A stretch of DNA of 64,000 bases from Photobacterium obscurum. GTDB taxonomy: Bacteria; Pseudomonadota; Gammaproteobacteria; Enterobacterales; Vibrionaceae. The notes beneath the pieces are model-generated. The model was not told where the DNA came from and made no database searches. It was given only the letters and a program-made list of their open reading frames with translations. Positions within the stretch are counted from its first letter, which is position 1; the number at the start of each line of letters is the position of its first letter. Location of the stretch: the NCBI RefSeq assembly GCF_026191635.1, contig NZ_JAKRRW010000007.1:1-64000 (forward strand), read 5' to 3'. Shown here in pieces: positions 44,012 through 54,686 of the stretch. The position numbers and the translations under genes are program-made.

Positions 44012-46214
44012 TATCTTGGCCTCCAAGGTTCCCATCAAAACGGATAAGCTGCTCTCCATGCTCTACCTGGTCACCAAGTGAAAAAAGCACCTCTGAGATT
44101 GTTCCATCCACAGGAGCCTTGACGGTGTATTCCATTTTCATTGCCTCAATCATTAGCAACGACTGACCTTTAGATACATGTTCCCCGGGCTGGCAAAATA
44201 AAGCGGTGACAATGCCATTGAGTGGTGCAATTGCGCGGTTTTCACTGTCATGGTTGATGTGCTGAAGATGATGTTGATTGCCTATGTAAAAAGAATGGTG
44301 CCACCGTTGGAAAAAAATATGGGCTTCTCCATGGCAATCGATCATTGTGAAACTCTCTCGTATCGCCTCGCTTTCAACCTGACAGTGGTAGGCAGATTCT
44401 TTAGGATTGTCGCCTAGAGGCTCTGTAACGAGTCGAAAGTCGAGGGGCTTGATGTTGAAAACGAGGTTATCGATTTCCACTTGGTTGAGTGAAAATTGTC
44501 TGAAGCCGGATAATTGAGTTTCTGACTCTGAACTCACTGATTTTGATGACTGAAACCTAAAGTGATAACGACCTCCCTGTAATTGTCCATTTTCCAACAG
44601 CATGACTTGAATATTTTGATAGGCCGGTTGATTCAAACGCCAACTTCTCAAAGGTGCTGGGGAGTGTAAAGCCGAAAGGGCTGCAAACAGAGCGAGCCTA
44701 GGAATAGCAATTGTATCTTTCTCGCTGGCCTTCAATTGAAGGTGCATGACGGGCGAGGAGTCTTTTTCTAGCTGTTCTTGGTTTCTTTCAATGAAATGGG
44801 TATCCAGAGCAGCAGATTTAAAATCGGGATGACTGATGATTTGCTGTAGGTAGCCGATGTTAGTTTCTGGACCAATTAACAGGTAATCTGCAAGCGACTG
44901 AGTGAGTTGAGCGACAGCCTGGTTCCGGCTTTTCCCCCAAACAATGAGTTTAGAGAGCATCGGATCATAGAATGGCGTGACAATGTCACCTTGTTGAATG
45001 CCTGAATCAGTCCGTACCTTAACTTGTGTATTGTCAATGTCGCAATTGGGTTCGTTAAGAAAGTGAATGGGCCCTGAAGCAGGTAGAAAATCGTGCTTGG
45101 GGTCTTCAGCATAGATCCTGACTTCAATGGCATGCCCTTGATGGTTGATCTCTTGTTGACGAAAGGGCAGTGGGTAGCCTTCGGCGATATTAATTTGCCA
45201 TTCGACTAAGTCTTGACCGGTGATTAACTCTGTAACTGGATGTTCTACTTGCAGGCGCGTATTCATCTCCATAAAGTAAAACTGTCCGCTGTGATCGAGT
45301 AGGAACTCGACAGTACCTGCGCCGATATACCCAATGGCCTTAGCTGCATTGACTGCGGCTTGCCCCATCGCTTGTCGCAAATCGTCTGACAGGTTCGGCG
45401 CTGGGGCTTCTTCGATGATTTTCTGGTGTCGACGTTGAATTGAACAGTCTCGATCGGATAGGTAGATGGTATGGCCTAGGCGATCCGCAAATATCTGAAC
45501 TTCGATATGTCTCGGGCTAGTAATATATTTTTCGATTAGCAGTAAGTCATTACCAAATGCGGCGCTGGCTTCACGTTTTGCACTGGCAATGGCTTGCGGC
45601 ATTTCCTGCGCGGAACTGACAATCCGCATGCCTTTACCACCGCCACCGAGAGCAGCTTTGAGTAATACCGGGTAGCCTATTTGGCTGGCTTCAGAGAGCA
45701 ATTTTTCGAGAGAGTTATCCCCCCCGTGATACCCTGGAACTAAGGGAACTTCCGCTCGTTCCATGATCGTTTTAGCTTCGGATTTGGAACTCATTGCGCG
45801 CATGGAGTCTGCCGAAGGCCCCAGGAAAATAATGTTATTTTCAAGGCAGGCCTCGGAAAACAGGGCGTTTTCCGATAAAAAACCATAGCCGGGGTGAATG
45901 GCATCGGCTTCAAGCTTCAGTGCCGCGTCAATAATCCGTGGGATATTGAGGTAAGAATCTCGTGCCGGGGCGGGGCCAATTAAGGTGGCGTGGTCAGCCA
46001 TTGCGACATGCTTTGCCTCTCTGTCGGCCTCTGAATAGACGGCTATGGTTTGGATTCCCATTTTCTTAGCGGTATCTATTACTCGGCAGGCTATTTCTCC
46101 CCGATTTGCTATCAGCAGGCGGGATATTTTTTGGGGAAGATGGGGAGCAGGATTTGCCTCCGCTAGGGTGTCATTACTAATAGGTACGACAGCCTTGTCG
46201 GTTGGTTTACTCAT
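43980..46214 (-). CDS. liuD: methylcrotonoyl-CoA carboxylase biotin-carrying alpha subunit
   Basis: 744 residues from ATG 46214, which has GGAG nine bases upstream and overlaps the liuC stop by eight bases. N-terminal biotin carboxylase ('LLIANRGEIACRVI', 'GYGFLSENALFSEACLE', ATP-grasp 'KAALGGGGKGMRIV', 'EMNTRLQVEHPVTELI') and a C-terminal biotinyl domain with the biotin lysine in 'MIEAMKMEYTVKAP'. Together with LiuB it carboxylates 3-methylcrotonyl-CoA using bicarbonate and ATP, in the cytoplasm. The neighbouring liu genes distinguish it from acetyl-CoA or propionyl-CoA carboxylase subunits. Confidence 0.95.
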   Translation of the reverse strand: MSKPTDKAVVPISNDTLAEANPAPHLPQKISRLLIANRGEIACRVIDTAKKMGIQTIAVYSEADREAKHVAMADHATLIGPAPARDSYLNIPRIIDAALKLEADAIHPGYGFLSENALFSEACLENNIIFLGPSADSMRAMSSKSEAKTIMERAEVPLVPGYHGGDNSLEKLLSEASQIGYPVLLKAALGGGGKGMRIVSSAQEMPQAIASAKREASAAFGNDLLLIEKYITSPRHIEVQIFADRLGHTIYLSDRDCSIQRRHQKIIEEAPAPNLSDDLRQAMGQAAVNAAKAIGYIGAGTVEFLLDHSGQFYFMEMNTRLQVEHPVTELITGQDLVEWQINIAEGYPLPFRQQEINHQGHAIEVRIYAEDPKHDFLPASGPIHFLNEPNCDIDNTQVKVRTDSGIQQGDIVTPFYDPMLSKLIVWGKSRNQAVAQLTQSLADYLLIGPETNIGYLQQIISHPDFKSAALDTHFIERNQEQLEKDSSPVMHLQLKASEKDTIAIPRLALFAALSALHSPAPLRSWRLNQPAYQNIQVMLLENGQLQGGRYHFRFQSSKSVSSESETQLSGFRQFSLNQVEIDNLVFNIKPLDFRLVTEPLGDNPKESAYHCQVESEAIRESFTMIDCHGEAHIFFQRWHHSFYIGNQHHLQHINHDSENRAIAPLNGIVTALFCQPGEHVSKGQSLLMIEAMKMEYTVKAPVDGTISEVLFSLGDQVEHGEQLIRFDGNLGGQDNEYPQASHDC

Positions 46215-47076
46215 GCTTGGCACTCCATGCTGGCGGGCGCTTGTCAAAAAAGGCTTTCAGTCCTTCCTGCCCATGAGGTGAAACGCGTATCTCTGCGATC
46301 AGCGAACTGGTTGTGTCTTTTAATTCTGTGTCAATCTTATGGTTATCGCATAGTTGGCATAGAGCCTTGGCCTGAGTTAATGCTTGGGGGCTATTACTTA
46401 GAAGCTGCGAAATAAAATGAGTGAGAAGTTGCTGGGTTTCTTCATATCGGATCCGAACTTCATGAATGATGCCCAGTTGCTGCGCAGTGCTAGAGTCAAA
46501 ACGTTCGGCTGTTAGCATGTATCGCCGGGCTTGACGTTGTCCAATCGTTCGGCAGACATAAGGGCCGATTGTCGCAGGTATCAAGCCGAGTCGGACTTCG
46601 CTCAGGCAGAATTGCGCTTCAGCAGTGGCAATAGCAATGTCACAGCAGCAAATTAACCCAAGGGCACCGCCGAAAGCGCTTCCGTGAATATGGGCAATTG
46701 TCGGAGTTGGAAAGTTGTCGAGTTCAGACAGTAGGTTGGCGAGCCGTGTGGCATCTTCGTGGTTTTCATCAACAGACTTCTCAGCCATTGATTTCATCCA
46801 GTTAAGATCTGCCCCCGCTGAAAAGTGTTTGCCATTAGCTGTGAGGATTAAAACACGAATATCAGCACGTTGTTTTAGCTGGAGGAGGTATCTGTTCAGT
46901 GTCTGGATGACATTGGCGTCAAAGGCATTGTGTTTATTGATCCGGTTTAGCGCCAATGTGGCAATACCTGACTTGGTTACCGTACACAGAACATCATCCT
47001 CGGGACTGGTATGTAGATTTTCGGTGTCCGTATTCTGATTGCGTAGCCCGCTACACTGTGATTCGGTTGGACGCAT
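46207..47076 (-). CDS. liuC: methylglutaconyl-CoA hydratase (crotonase family)
   Basis: 289-residue crotonase-fold enzyme predicted to hydrate 3-methylglutaconyl-CoA to HMG-CoA. Visible: 'SGIATLALNRINKHNAFDANV', the oxyanion loop 'LTANGKHFSAGADLNWMKSM', second oxyanion/glycine loop 'HIHGSAFGGALGLICCCD', and 'EVRLGLIPATIGPYV' with the catalytic Glu. An N-terminal extension of about 25 residues precedes the core. AAGGAG before the ATG. Its place between liuB and liuD gives the specific role. Confidence 0.92.
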   Translation of the reverse strand: MRPTESQCSGLRNQNTDTENLHTSPEDDVLCTVTKSGIATLALNRINKHNAFDANVIQTLNRYLLQLKQRADIRVLILTANGKHFSAGADLNWMKSMAEKSVDENHEDATRLANLLSELDNFPTPTIAHIHGSAFGGALGLICCCDIAIATAEAQFCLSEVRLGLIPATIGPYVCRTIGQRQARRYMLTAERFDSSTAQQLGIIHEVRIRYEETQQLLTHFISQLLSNSPQALTQAKALCQLCDNHKIDTELKDTTSSLIAEIRVSPHGQEGLKAFFDKRPPAWSAKHE

Positions 47077-47146
47077 GGTTCTCTCCTTGGATAGCCAGTA
47101 TTGTGACTGTTTGAAAATTTTCGGAAACCTCTACGGGTTTTGCATG

Positions 47147-48751
47147 TCACATACGGAAAATGCCAAACTGACTGTCTGGTATCGGTGATCTTAACGAGGC
47201 TTTCAATGCTATACCTACGACTTCTCGGGTCTGCTGCGGATCTATAATCCCGTCATCCCATAGCCTTGCACTGGCAAAGTAAGGGGAGCCCTGCGTTTCA
47301 TATAAATCTCGGATGGGTTGCTTGAAAGCTTGTTCTTCTTCATCGCTCCAGGTGACGCCCTTGCGCTCTTTAATATCTCGGGTGACCTGAGCCATTACGC
47401 CAGCAGCCTGTTCGCCTCCCATTACAGATATCCTGGCATTGGGCCACATCCACATCATGGTTGGGCTATAGGCGCGGCCACACATACCGTAGTTACCCGC
47501 TCCGTATGAGCCACCGACAATCACCGTAAATTTCGGGACATCGGCACAAGCGACAGCCATCACCATTTTGGCTCCGTGTTTGGCGATTCCTTCTGACTCG
47601 TACTTCTTACCAACCATAAAACCCGTAATATTTTGCAGAAATAGCAGGGGGATTTTTCTTTTGCTGCAAAGCTCGATGAAGTGCGCTCCTTTCTGGGCGG
47701 ACTCCGAAAATAGTATGCCATTGTTGGCGACGATACCGATGGGGTGCCCGAACAGCTTAGCGAAGCCACAGATTAATGTGTCGCCATATAAGGCTTTGAA
47801 CTCATCAAATTCAGAATCATCAACCACTCGCGCGATAACTTCTTTGATATCGATGGGCTTCCTCAAGTCGGTGCCGACAATTCCATATAGCTCATCGGTT
47901 GGGTAGCGTGGGGGAGATACGGGAGCTTCTGGCTCTTGAATAGCCTGAAGATTGCAACTGGCTATAGCCTGTCGGGTCAATACAAGGGCATGTTGCTCAT
48001 TTTGGGCGAAATAGTCGGCGACACCGGATGTTTTACAGTGTACTTCCGCGCCACCAAGGTCTTCGGCCGAGACAACTTCTCCAGTCGCAGCCTTGACCAA
48101 CGGCGGACCGGCCAGAAATATCGTGCCCTGGTTTTTTACGATGATTGAAATATCGGCCATAGCTGGGACATAGGCACCGCCAGCGGTACATAACCCGAGT
48201 ACGACAGCGATTTGCGGAATCCCCTTGGCGGACATCCTCGCTTGATTGAAGAAAATCCGGCCAAAATGGTCGCGATCGGGAAAGACTTCGGCTTGGTGGG
48301 GAAGGTTGGCTCCACCAGAATCTACGAGGTAGATACAAGGTAGGTGGCAGCGCTCTGCTATTTCTTGGGCTCTGAGGTGTTTTTTTACCGTAAGTGGAAA
48401 ATATGTGCCACCTTTGATGGAAGGATCGTTGGCAATAATCATGCAGTCAATACCTTCAACTCGGCCGATTCCGGCAACCACACCAGCACAGGGGATGTCA
48501 TCATCATAAACTTGCCAAGCGGCAAACTGGCCCACTTCAAGAAACGGACTATCACTGTCTAGCACGGTATCAATTCTTGTTCTGACTGGCAGTTTCCCCT
48601 TTTCTTTTTGTCGACTTATCGCACCATCACCGCCACCTTGCAGAATGTGGTCAACCCGAGTGTGCAGTTCGTCGACTAGTTCAGCCATGCTTTGCTGGTT
48701 AATTTTGAACTGTGCTTCATTGGGCTGAACCTGGGTATGAATAATCGCCAT
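47147..48751 (-). CDS. liuB: methylcrotonoyl-CoA carboxylase carboxyltransferase beta subunit
   Basis: 534 residues. Carboxyltransferase domains with '[22 protein letters not shown]', '[29 protein letters not shown]', '[21 protein letters not shown]', '[23 protein letters not shown]' and '[19 protein letters not shown]', all diagnostic of the beta subunit for methylcrotonyl-CoA. Pairs with LiuD. 71 bp before liuC and 9 bp after liuA, so one operon. Confidence 0.96.
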   Translation of the reverse strand: MAIIHTQVQPNEAQFKINQQSMAELVDELHTRVDHILQGGGDGAISRQKEKGKLPVRTRIDTVLDSDSPFLEVGQFAAWQVYDDDIPCAGVVAGIGRVEGIDCMIIANDPSIKGGTYFPLTVKKHLRAQEIAERCHLPCIYLVDSGGANLPHQAEVFPDRDHFGRIFFNQARMSAKGIPQIAVVLGLCTAGGAYVPAMADISIIVKNQGTIFLAGPPLVKAATGEVVSAEDLGGAEVHCKTSGVADYFAQNEQHALVLTRQAIASCNLQAIQEPEAPVSPPRYPTDELYGIVGTDLRKPIDIKEVIARVVDDSEFDEFKALYGDTLICGFAKLFGHPIGIVANNGILFSESAQKGAHFIELCSKRKIPLLFLQNITGFMVGKKYESEGIAKHGAKMVMAVACADVPKFTVIVGGSYGAGNYGMCGRAYSPTMMWMWPNARISVMGGEQAAGVMAQVTRDIKERKGVTWSDEEEQAFKQPIRDLYETQGSPYFASARLWDDGIIDPQQTREVVGIALKASLRSPIPDSQFGIFRM

Positions 48752-48759
48752 TGTTGTCC

Positions 48760-49929
48760 CTATTTGGATTCTGTATATAATTCACGCCCGATCAGCATCC
48801 GGCGGATTTCTGATGTACCGGCTCCGATCTCATAGAGTTTGGCATCGCGAAGTAAGCGTCCGGCTGGGAATTCATTGATATAACCGTTGCCACCAAGCAG
48901 TTGGATTGTATCGAGGGCGAGTTGGGTTGCGAGCTCCGCGCTATAGAGTATGACGCCTGCTGCGTCTTTTCTGGTTGCCTCATCACGATCACAGGCTGCC
49001 GCGACAGCATAGACATAAGCCCGTGCGGCATTAGTGCGGGTATACATGTCGGCAACTTTGGCTTGAACGAGCTGGAACTCTCCAATAGAGCGCCCAAACT
49101 GTTTACGGTCGTGAATATAGGGGAGAGCAAGATCCATACATGCCCGCATAATGCCCAGCGGGCCTGCGGCTAAAATGACGCGCTCATAGTCCAATCCACT
49201 CATCAGCACGTTAACACCTTTGTTTACTTCGCCTAACAGGTTTTCTGCGGGAACCTCACAGTGTTCAAAAACTAATTCACAGGTGTTTGAACCGCGCATT
49301 CCTAGCTTGTCGAGTTTCTGCGCATGTCTGAAGCCGGGAAAATCACGTTCTACGATGAAAGCGGAAATACCATGGGAGCCTGCATCTGGTTCTGTTTTGG
49401 CATAAATGACAAAGGTGTGGGCATCCGGTCCATTGGTGATCCACATTTTGCTGCCGTTGAGAATGTATTTGTCACCCTGAATTGTTGCTTTGAGTTGCAT
49501 GCTGACAACATCGGAGCCTGCATTGGCCTCGCTCATGGCCAGCGCCCCGACATGGCGCCCGGATATGAGGTCAGGCAAGTATTTTTCCTTTTGTCTGGCA
49601 GTTCCATTGCGGTAGATTTGGTTAACACAGAGATTGGAGTGGGCGCCATAGCTAAGGCCAACAGAGGCTGAAGCCCGGCTTATCTCTTCCATTGCGATTA
49701 CGTGGGCAAGATACCCCATACCGGCACCGCCGTATTCCTCGCTGACGGTAACGCCAAGTAGACCCATTTCCCCCATTAGCGGCCAAAGTTGGTTAGGAAA
49801 CTGGTTGTCATGATCGGCTTGGGCGGCAAGTGGTGCGATACTTTCAATGGCAAAGTGATTAACCTGCTCGCGCAGCATGTCTAGGGTTTCGCCTAAGCCG
49901 AAATTGAGGGGAGTGAACAGATCTCTCAT
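48760..49929 (-). CDS. liuA: isovaleryl-CoA dehydrogenase
   Basis: FAD acyl-CoA dehydrogenase, 389 residues, oxidising isovaleryl-CoA to 3-methylcrotonyl-CoA with electrons passed to ETF. Signatures: '[17 protein letters not shown]', '[17 protein letters not shown]', the IVD-type segment '[19 protein letters not shown]' with the catalytic Glu region, and '[33 protein letters not shown]'. The start is the ATG at 49929 with GGAG five bases upstream; the frame is open further but the extra residues are not part of the fold. First structural gene of the liu operon, 46 bp after liuR. Confidence 0.96.
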   Translation of the reverse strand: MRDLFTPLNFGLGETLDMLREQVNHFAIESIAPLAAQADHDNQFPNQLWPLMGEMGLLGVTVSEEYGGAGMGYLAHVIAMEEISRASASVGLSYGAHSNLCVNQIYRNGTARQKEKYLPDLISGRHVGALAMSEANAGSDVVSMQLKATIQGDKYILNGSKMWITNGPDAHTFVIYAKTEPDAGSHGISAFIVERDFPGFRHAQKLDKLGMRGSNTCELVFEHCEVPAENLLGEVNKGVNVLMSGLDYERVILAAGPLGIMRACMDLALPYIHDRKQFGRSIGEFQLVQAKVADMYTRTNAARAYVYAVAAACDRDEATRKDAAGVILYSAELATQLALDTIQLLGGNGYINEFPAGRLLRDAKLYEIGAGTSEIRRMLIGRELYTESK

Positions 49930-49975
49930 AACATCTCCGGGTTGAACCTGTTGTGATGTATTGCGTGTACCAGAA

Positions 49976-50353
49976 TTAGTACGAACCAGAATCATCCAGT
50001 GCTTGTTGGCACCGCTTTTTGGCAACCTGTAATTCATCCATAACAACATTAATGTCATTTAACTGGCGTTGTAGAATTGCTTGTTTATCGTCAATGATTC
50101 TCAACATTTGCTTGAGTTGTGTGTGACTCTGATTCGTATCATAGAGCTCGAATAGCTCTCGAATTTCAGCCAGTGAGAACCCCAGTCGTTTACCTCGTAA
50201 AATGAGCTTGAGCCTGATTTTGTCACGGTGATTGTAGACTCGAGTGTTGCCATTCCTAGATGGATGAATTAGGCCTACATCTTCGTAAAACCGAATGCTT
50301 CGGGTTGTGATATCGAACTCTTTTGCCAGTTCGCTGATCTTGAAAGTCTCCAC
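49976..50353 (-). CDS. liuR: MerR-family regulator of leucine catabolism
   Basis: 125 residues, GTG start at 50353 with GGAGG upstream. MerR winged helix ('[29 protein letters not shown]', '[22 protein letters not shown]') followed by a coiled-coil dimerisation helix. It heads the liu operon and is divergent from the valine/thiolase genes. The two TTACGTAA palindromes in the intergenic region are its probable operators, so both wings should respond together, likely to a branched acyl-CoA (inference from the LiuR regulon in related bacteria). Confidence 0.93.
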   Translation of the reverse strand: METFKISELAKEFDITTRSIRFYEDVGLIHPSRNGNTRVYNHRDKIRLKLILRGKRLGFSLAEIRELFELYDTNQSHTQLKQMLRIIDDKQAILQRQLNDINVVMDELQVAKKRCQQALDDSGSY

Positions 50354-50526
50354 CTTGCGATGTCCTCCAGATTAGGGGCTCACAGTGTTGCTCCCCTCCG
50401 ATGACAAGTTACGGCTGATAAGGACTTTGTCTCCCCGTTCTATGGTGTTGAAGTGCTAAAAACACGCTAGAAGAAAGCAGAAATTATCCCCTTAATGAAT
50501 CACACAGGCATTCGTTTTGTTTCTTA

Positions 50527-50542
50527 ACGTTTACGTAAATGT
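50527..50542. promoter_or_regulatory. liuR: LiuR operator candidate 1
   Basis: ACGTTTACGTAAATGT, a near-perfect palindrome centred on TTACGTAA (50531-50538). It lies 174 bp before liuR and about 104 bp before the thiolase start. Confidence 0.65.
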
Positions 50543-50550
50543 TAGTGCTA

Positions 50551-50565
50551 TGCTTACGTAAACGT
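50551..50565. promoter_or_regulatory. liuR: LiuR operator candidate 2
   Basis: TGCTTACGTAAACGT with the same TTACGTAA core (50554-50561), centred 23 bp from the first, that is about two helical turns. Two equal cores in a divergent promoter region fit cooperative or dual-promoter control by LiuR. Confidence 0.65.
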
Positions 50566-50645
50566 CAAGAAATTGAGCTGAAGATGTTAAGTGCACGAAG
50601 GTGTCAATTTTTTTGGTTATTGCTGTCGTCAGAGAGGGCGTAGTA

Positions 50646-51845
50646 ATGGAAAAAAACGTTTGGGTTATTGCTGCTAATCGAACTGCGATGGGCAGTTTTC
50701 AGGGGGAGCTCACCTCGCTATCGGCACCTAAGCTCGGGCAGTTTGCCATCCAAGGCGTATTGGAGCGATCAGGGGTTGCCCCCGAGTTGGTTGATGAAGT
50801 GTTTATGGGGTGTGTTTTATCGGCTGGTTGTGGTCAGGCACCAGCAAGACAGGCTGCACTTGGCGCCGGGCTCCCTCAATCTGTTCCTTGTACTACGGTC
50901 AACAAAGTCTGTGGTTCCGGGATGAAGTCCGTGATGCTGGCTAATGATTTAATATGTGCCGGCAGTGCTCAAACCGTCGTTGCCGGCGGGATGGAAAGCA
51001 TGACAAATGCGCCATACTTACAAAAAGAAGCCAGAGGCGGAATGCGGCTAGGTCATTGTACAACCTATGACCATATGTTTCTTGATGGGCTGCAGGATGC
51101 CTATGATGGTCACCTTATGGGTGTTTATGCCCAGCAAATCGCAGATAAATACGGATATTCCCGTGAACAGATGGATGGTTGGGCGGTAATGTCGGTGAAA
51201 CGTGCTGTTGAAGCTCAACAACTGCATATTTTTGATGATGAGATTTTTCCGGTAAAGCAAGAAAGTAAGCACGGTGACATTAGTATTGACTGGGATGAAC
51301 ACCCGAGTGAAATCAATATTGAAAAAATGGCGTCATTAAAACCGGCTTTTGCCAAAGAAGGAACCGTTACTGCCGCAAACTCGAGCTCAATTTCGGATGG
51401 AGCCGCAGCCTTGTTACTGATGGATGCCGAATTGGCTCAACGGCGAGGCTATAAGCCACTAGCCACAATTAAAGGGCATTCAACACATGCCCGCCTTCCT
51501 GCTGAATTTACGATTGCTCCTGTTCATGCGATCCGCCAGTTAATGACAACGCTGAATTGGTCTGTCGATGATGTTGCGTTGTGGGAAATAAATGAGGCAT
51601 TTGCGGTCGTAAGCCAGATCGCAGTTAAAGAACTCGAACTGGACTCGGCAAGGGTCAATATTCATGGGGGAGCTTGTGCGTTGGGCCACCCGATTGGGGC
51701 GAGTGGGGCAAGGATTCTGGTTACATTAATCCATGCCTTAAAGCGTCAACAACAGCTTCTTGCCGAGCATCGCCCCCTGAAAGGGATCGCGGCTTTGTGT
51801 ATTGGCGGTGGCGAAGCAACAGCTATAGCCGTTGAAATACCATAA
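50646..51845 (+). CDS. acetyl-CoA C-acyltransferase (thiolase)
   Basis: 399 residues from ATG 50646 (GAGAGGG eight bases before). Thiolase family: N-terminal nucleophile Cys in 'CTTVNKVCGSGMKSVML', 'AGGMESMTNAPYL', 'NEAFAVVSQIAVKE', 'NIHGGACALGHPIGASGARI' with His, and 'ALCIGGGEATAI' with the second Cys. It may split acetoacetyl-CoA produced after leucine degradation, or act on other 3-ketoacyl-CoAs. First gene of the rightward group, under the shared LiuR-type operators. Confidence 0.92.
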   Translation: MEKNVWVIAANRTAMGSFQGELTSLSAPKLGQFAIQGVLERSGVAPELVDEVFMGCVLSAGCGQAPARQAALGAGLPQSVPCTTVNKVCGSGMKSVMLANDLICAGSAQTVVAGGMESMTNAPYLQKEARGGMRLGHCTTYDHMFLDGLQDAYDGHLMGVYAQQIADKYGYSREQMDGWAVMSVKRAVEAQQLHIFDDEIFPVKQESKHGDISIDWDEHPSEINIEKMASLKPAFAKEGTVTAANSSSISDGAAALLLMDAELAQRRGYKPLATIKGHSTHARLPAEFTIAPVHAIRQLMTTLNWSVDDVALWEINEAFAVVSQIAVKELELDSARVNIHGGACALGHPIGASGARILVTLIHALKRQQQLLAEHRPLKGIAALCIGGGEATAIAVEIP

Positions 51846-51912
51846 AGAACACCGAGTGAGTCACGATTTTTCCTGTAGATCAAAAAGGGTTGTAGCACCC
51901 TGAGGAGCAACG

Positions 51913-53406
51913 ATGAACCAACATGTTCCTTTATTTATTGATGGTCAGTTTCGTAAGTCTGTATCACTGGAGTGGTTGGATGTAACCAATCCGATGTCGA
52001 ATACAGTGATCGCGAGGTTACCTTGTGCCACCAGGGACGAGATGGATGAAGCGGTTGCAAGTGCAAGCCGGGCTTTTCTGGACTGGAAGGAAGTCCCAGT
52101 GCCAGAACGTGCAAGGCTGATGCTGAATTACCAACATCTACTCAAAACTCATCACGATGAAATAGCCAAATTGCTTTCCAGCGAAACAGGAAAAATATTT
52201 GCTGATGCGAAAGGCGACGTTTGGCGGGGGATTGAAGTGGTTGAGCAGGCGGCCAATATTGCTAGCTTAATGATGGGCGAAACGGTCGAAAATGTCGCTG
52301 CCGAAATTGATACATACTCATTGACGCAACCTTTAGGGGTTTGCTGTGGGATAACGCCATTTAACTTCCCGGCAATGATCCCGTTGTGGATGTTTCCTTT
52401 GGCAATTGCGGCGGGTAACACCTTTGTGCTTAAGCCGTCAGATCAAGTTCCTTTGACCTCGATTCGTTTGGCCGAGCTGTTTAAACAGGCTGGTGCACCG
52501 AATGGAATATTGCAGGTGGTGCACGGCCAGAAAGATCAGGTGGATTTTCTGTTGTCACACCCCGACATCCGTACGGTTTCTTTTGTCGGCTCTGTACCGG
52601 TTGCTCGCTATATCTTCCAAACCGGGACTAATCATCTAAAGAGAGTGCAGGCCTTTGCCGGAGCCAAAAACCACATGGTCGTGATGCCGGATGCCAATAA
52701 GGAGCAGGTGATTAACAATTTGGTTGGTTCATCTGTTGGTGCTGCTGGCCAGCGCTGCATGGCAATATCGGTTGCGGTGTTGGTTGATGGTGCCAAAGAG
52801 TGGATCCCTGATTTGAAAGAGGAAATGACGAAAGTCAGTCCCGGAGCATGGGATGATTCTGCGGCGGGGTATGGTCCGTTAATCAGCCAAAAAGCGAAAG
52901 ACCGTGTATTACGCCTGATTCAAGAAGGAAAAGATCAGGGGGCCGTCTGTGAATTGGATGGAAGCCAGTGTGTTGTAGAGGGGCACCCCGACGGCAATTG
53001 GGTTGGACCCACTTTATTTAGTGGTGTGACAACGGATATGTCGATTTATAAACAGGAAATATTTGGCCCAGTGCTGGTTTGTTTGGAAGTCGATACCCTT
53101 GAAGAGGCGATTGCTTTGGTGAATGAGAACCCTTATGGCAATGGGACGTCAATTTTTACCGCCAGCGGGGCTGCAGCCAGAAAGTATCAACATGAAATTC
53201 AAGTTGGTCAGGTTGGTATCAATGTTCCGATCCCGGTTCCACTCCCTTTTTTCTCCTTTACAGGCTGGAAAGGCAGTTTTTACGGTGATCTTCATGCTTA
53301 CGGCAAGCAGGCTGTTCGTTTTTATACAGAAACCAAAACGGTTACTGCTCGCTGGTTCGATGATGATATTCCAACGGGGCCAAATCTTACGATTCATTTG
53401 CGCTAG
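51913..53406 (+). CDS. mmsA: CoA-acylating methylmalonate-semialdehyde dehydrogenase
   Basis: 497-residue aldehyde dehydrogenase: Rossmann motif '[17 protein letters not shown]', the catalytic Cys in '[14 protein letters not shown]', and '[41 protein letters not shown]' type ending seen in MmsA. It converts methylmalonate semialdehyde (and malonate semialdehyde) with CoA and NAD+ to propionyl-CoA (acetyl-CoA) and CO2. GAGGAGC seven bases before the ATG. Followed 34 bp later by an acyl-CoA dehydrogenase. Confidence 0.95.
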   Translation: MNQHVPLFIDGQFRKSVSLEWLDVTNPMSNTVIARLPCATRDEMDEAVASASRAFLDWKEVPVPERARLMLNYQHLLKTHHDEIAKLLSSETGKIFADAKGDVWRGIEVVEQAANIASLMMGETVENVAAEIDTYSLTQPLGVCCGITPFNFPAMIPLWMFPLAIAAGNTFVLKPSDQVPLTSIRLAELFKQAGAPNGILQVVHGQKDQVDFLLSHPDIRTVSFVGSVPVARYIFQTGTNHLKRVQAFAGAKNHMVVMPDANKEQVINNLVGSSVGAAGQRCMAISVAVLVDGAKEWIPDLKEEMTKVSPGAWDDSAAGYGPLISQKAKDRVLRLIQEGKDQGAVCELDGSQCVVEGHPDGNWVGPTLFSGVTTDMSIYKQEIFGPVLVCLEVDTLEEAIALVNENPYGNGTSIFTASGAAARKYQHEIQVGQVGINVPIPVPLPFFSFTGWKGSFYGDLHAYGKQAVRFYTETKTVTARWFDDDIPTGPNLTIHLR

Positions 53407-53440
53407 GATACACCCTAGGAGATGCCCTCGGGAGAGACTA

Positions 53441-54610
53441 ATGGACTTTGAATTGAACCAAGACCAATGTGCGTTTGCCGATACGGCTAAACAATTCGCG
53501 ACTGAGCAGTTAGCACCGCTTGCTGCCGAGTGGGATGAAAAGCAGATATTCCCTAAAGCTGTGCTAAGGCAGGCCGGTGAGTTGGGTTTTTTAAGTCTTT
53601 ATACTCCCGAAGAACAAGGAGGCCTTGGCCTTAGCCGGCTAGATTCATCAATTATTTTCGAGCAACTGGCAATGGGCTGTACCTCGACAACGGCTTTTAT
53701 GACGATTCATAACATGGTTGGCTGGATGGTTGCGTCTTTTGCCTCAGAGCAGGCTAAAACTGAATTTTGCCCTAAGTTGTTAACCGGCGAGGCTCTCGCC
53801 TCTTATTGCCTTACGGAAGCTAATGCGGGCTCTGATGCGGCGTCATTGACCACCAGCGCGGTCAAAGATGGCGATAGTTATATTCTTAATGGAGCAAAAG
53901 CATTTATCTCGGGAGCCGGAGAAACTGAAGTGTTGGTTGTCATGGCTCGTACGGGTTGTGAGGGGGGGCAGTCAACGGGTGCCAGTGGGATTTCAGCCTT
54001 TATTGTACCAGCCGATGCTCCCGGTGTGAGTTATGGCCGCAAAGAGCCCAAAATGGGCTGGAATAGCCAGCCCACCCGCGCAGTAACGTTAGAAAACGTT
54101 GAGATCCCGGCATCTTACTTATTAGGAGCTGAAGGCGAAGGCTTTAAGTTTGCGATGAAAGGCTTAGATGGCGGCCGGATTAACATTGCTTCTTGTTCGA
54201 TAGGTACGGCGCAGCAGGCACTGAATCAGACCAAGCAATATGTCACTGAGCGGAGGCAGTTTGGTAAGACGTTGTCTCAGTTCCAATCAGTTCAGTTTAA
54301 ACTCGCAGATATGACAACAGAGCTGGTTGCTGCAAGGCAGTTAGTTCGCTATGCCGCCAGTAAGCTTGATCGCCAAGATCCCGAGGCGACTGCATATTGT
54401 GCGATGGCTAAACGGTTCGCAACAGACGTTGGGTTCAGGGTGTGTGATGCCGCTATGCAACTATATGGCGGCTATGGTTATATTAAGGAATATCCTCTGG
54501 AACGTCATTTCCGCGATGTGCGGGTTCATCAGATCCTGGAAGGTACCAACGAGATTATGCGGTTAATTATTTCACGTCGGGTGTTAAGTGATGAAGCAGA
54601 ATTACTCTGA
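53441..54610 (+). CDS. acyl-CoA dehydrogenase (isobutyryl-CoA dehydrogenase-like)
   Basis: 389-residue FAD enzyme. 'YCLTEANAGSDAASLTTSA', 'NGAKAFISGAGETEVLVVMA', 'MKGLDGGRINIASCSIGTAQQAL' with the base region, and 'YGGYGYIKEYPLERHFRDVRVHQILEGTNEI'. The start ATG 53441 has GGGAGAG just upstream; the frame is open further upstream inside mmsA but those residues belong to another gene's frame. By context it oxidises isobutyryl-CoA to methacrylyl-CoA in valine degradation; 2-methylbutyryl-CoA is also possible. Confidence 0.93.
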   Translation: MDFELNQDQCAFADTAKQFATEQLAPLAAEWDEKQIFPKAVLRQAGELGFLSLYTPEEQGGLGLSRLDSSIIFEQLAMGCTSTTAFMTIHNMVGWMVASFASEQAKTEFCPKLLTGEALASYCLTEANAGSDAASLTTSAVKDGDSYILNGAKAFISGAGETEVLVVMARTGCEGGQSTGASGISAFIVPADAPGVSYGRKEPKMGWNSQPTRAVTLENVEIPASYLLGAEGEGFKFAMKGLDGGRINIASCSIGTAQQALNQTKQYVTERRQFGKTLSQFQSVQFKLADMTTELVAARQLVRYAASKLDRQDPEATAYCAMAKRFATDVGFRVCDAAMQLYGGYGYIKEYPLERHFRDVRVHQILEGTNEIMRLIISRRVLSDEAELL

Positions 54611-54686
54611 TTCTTACTGCTCTGTATTTTTAGTCACTCTTACTATCTAGAGATAACATCTAGTAAATTGTAACTAAGGAATCGAT

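Noticed and set aside
53123..53440. Extended start of the acyl-CoA dehydrogenase gene inside mmsA
   Set aside because: The extra 106 residues are an out-of-frame reading of the mmsA 3' end; the family start and ribosome site are at 53441.
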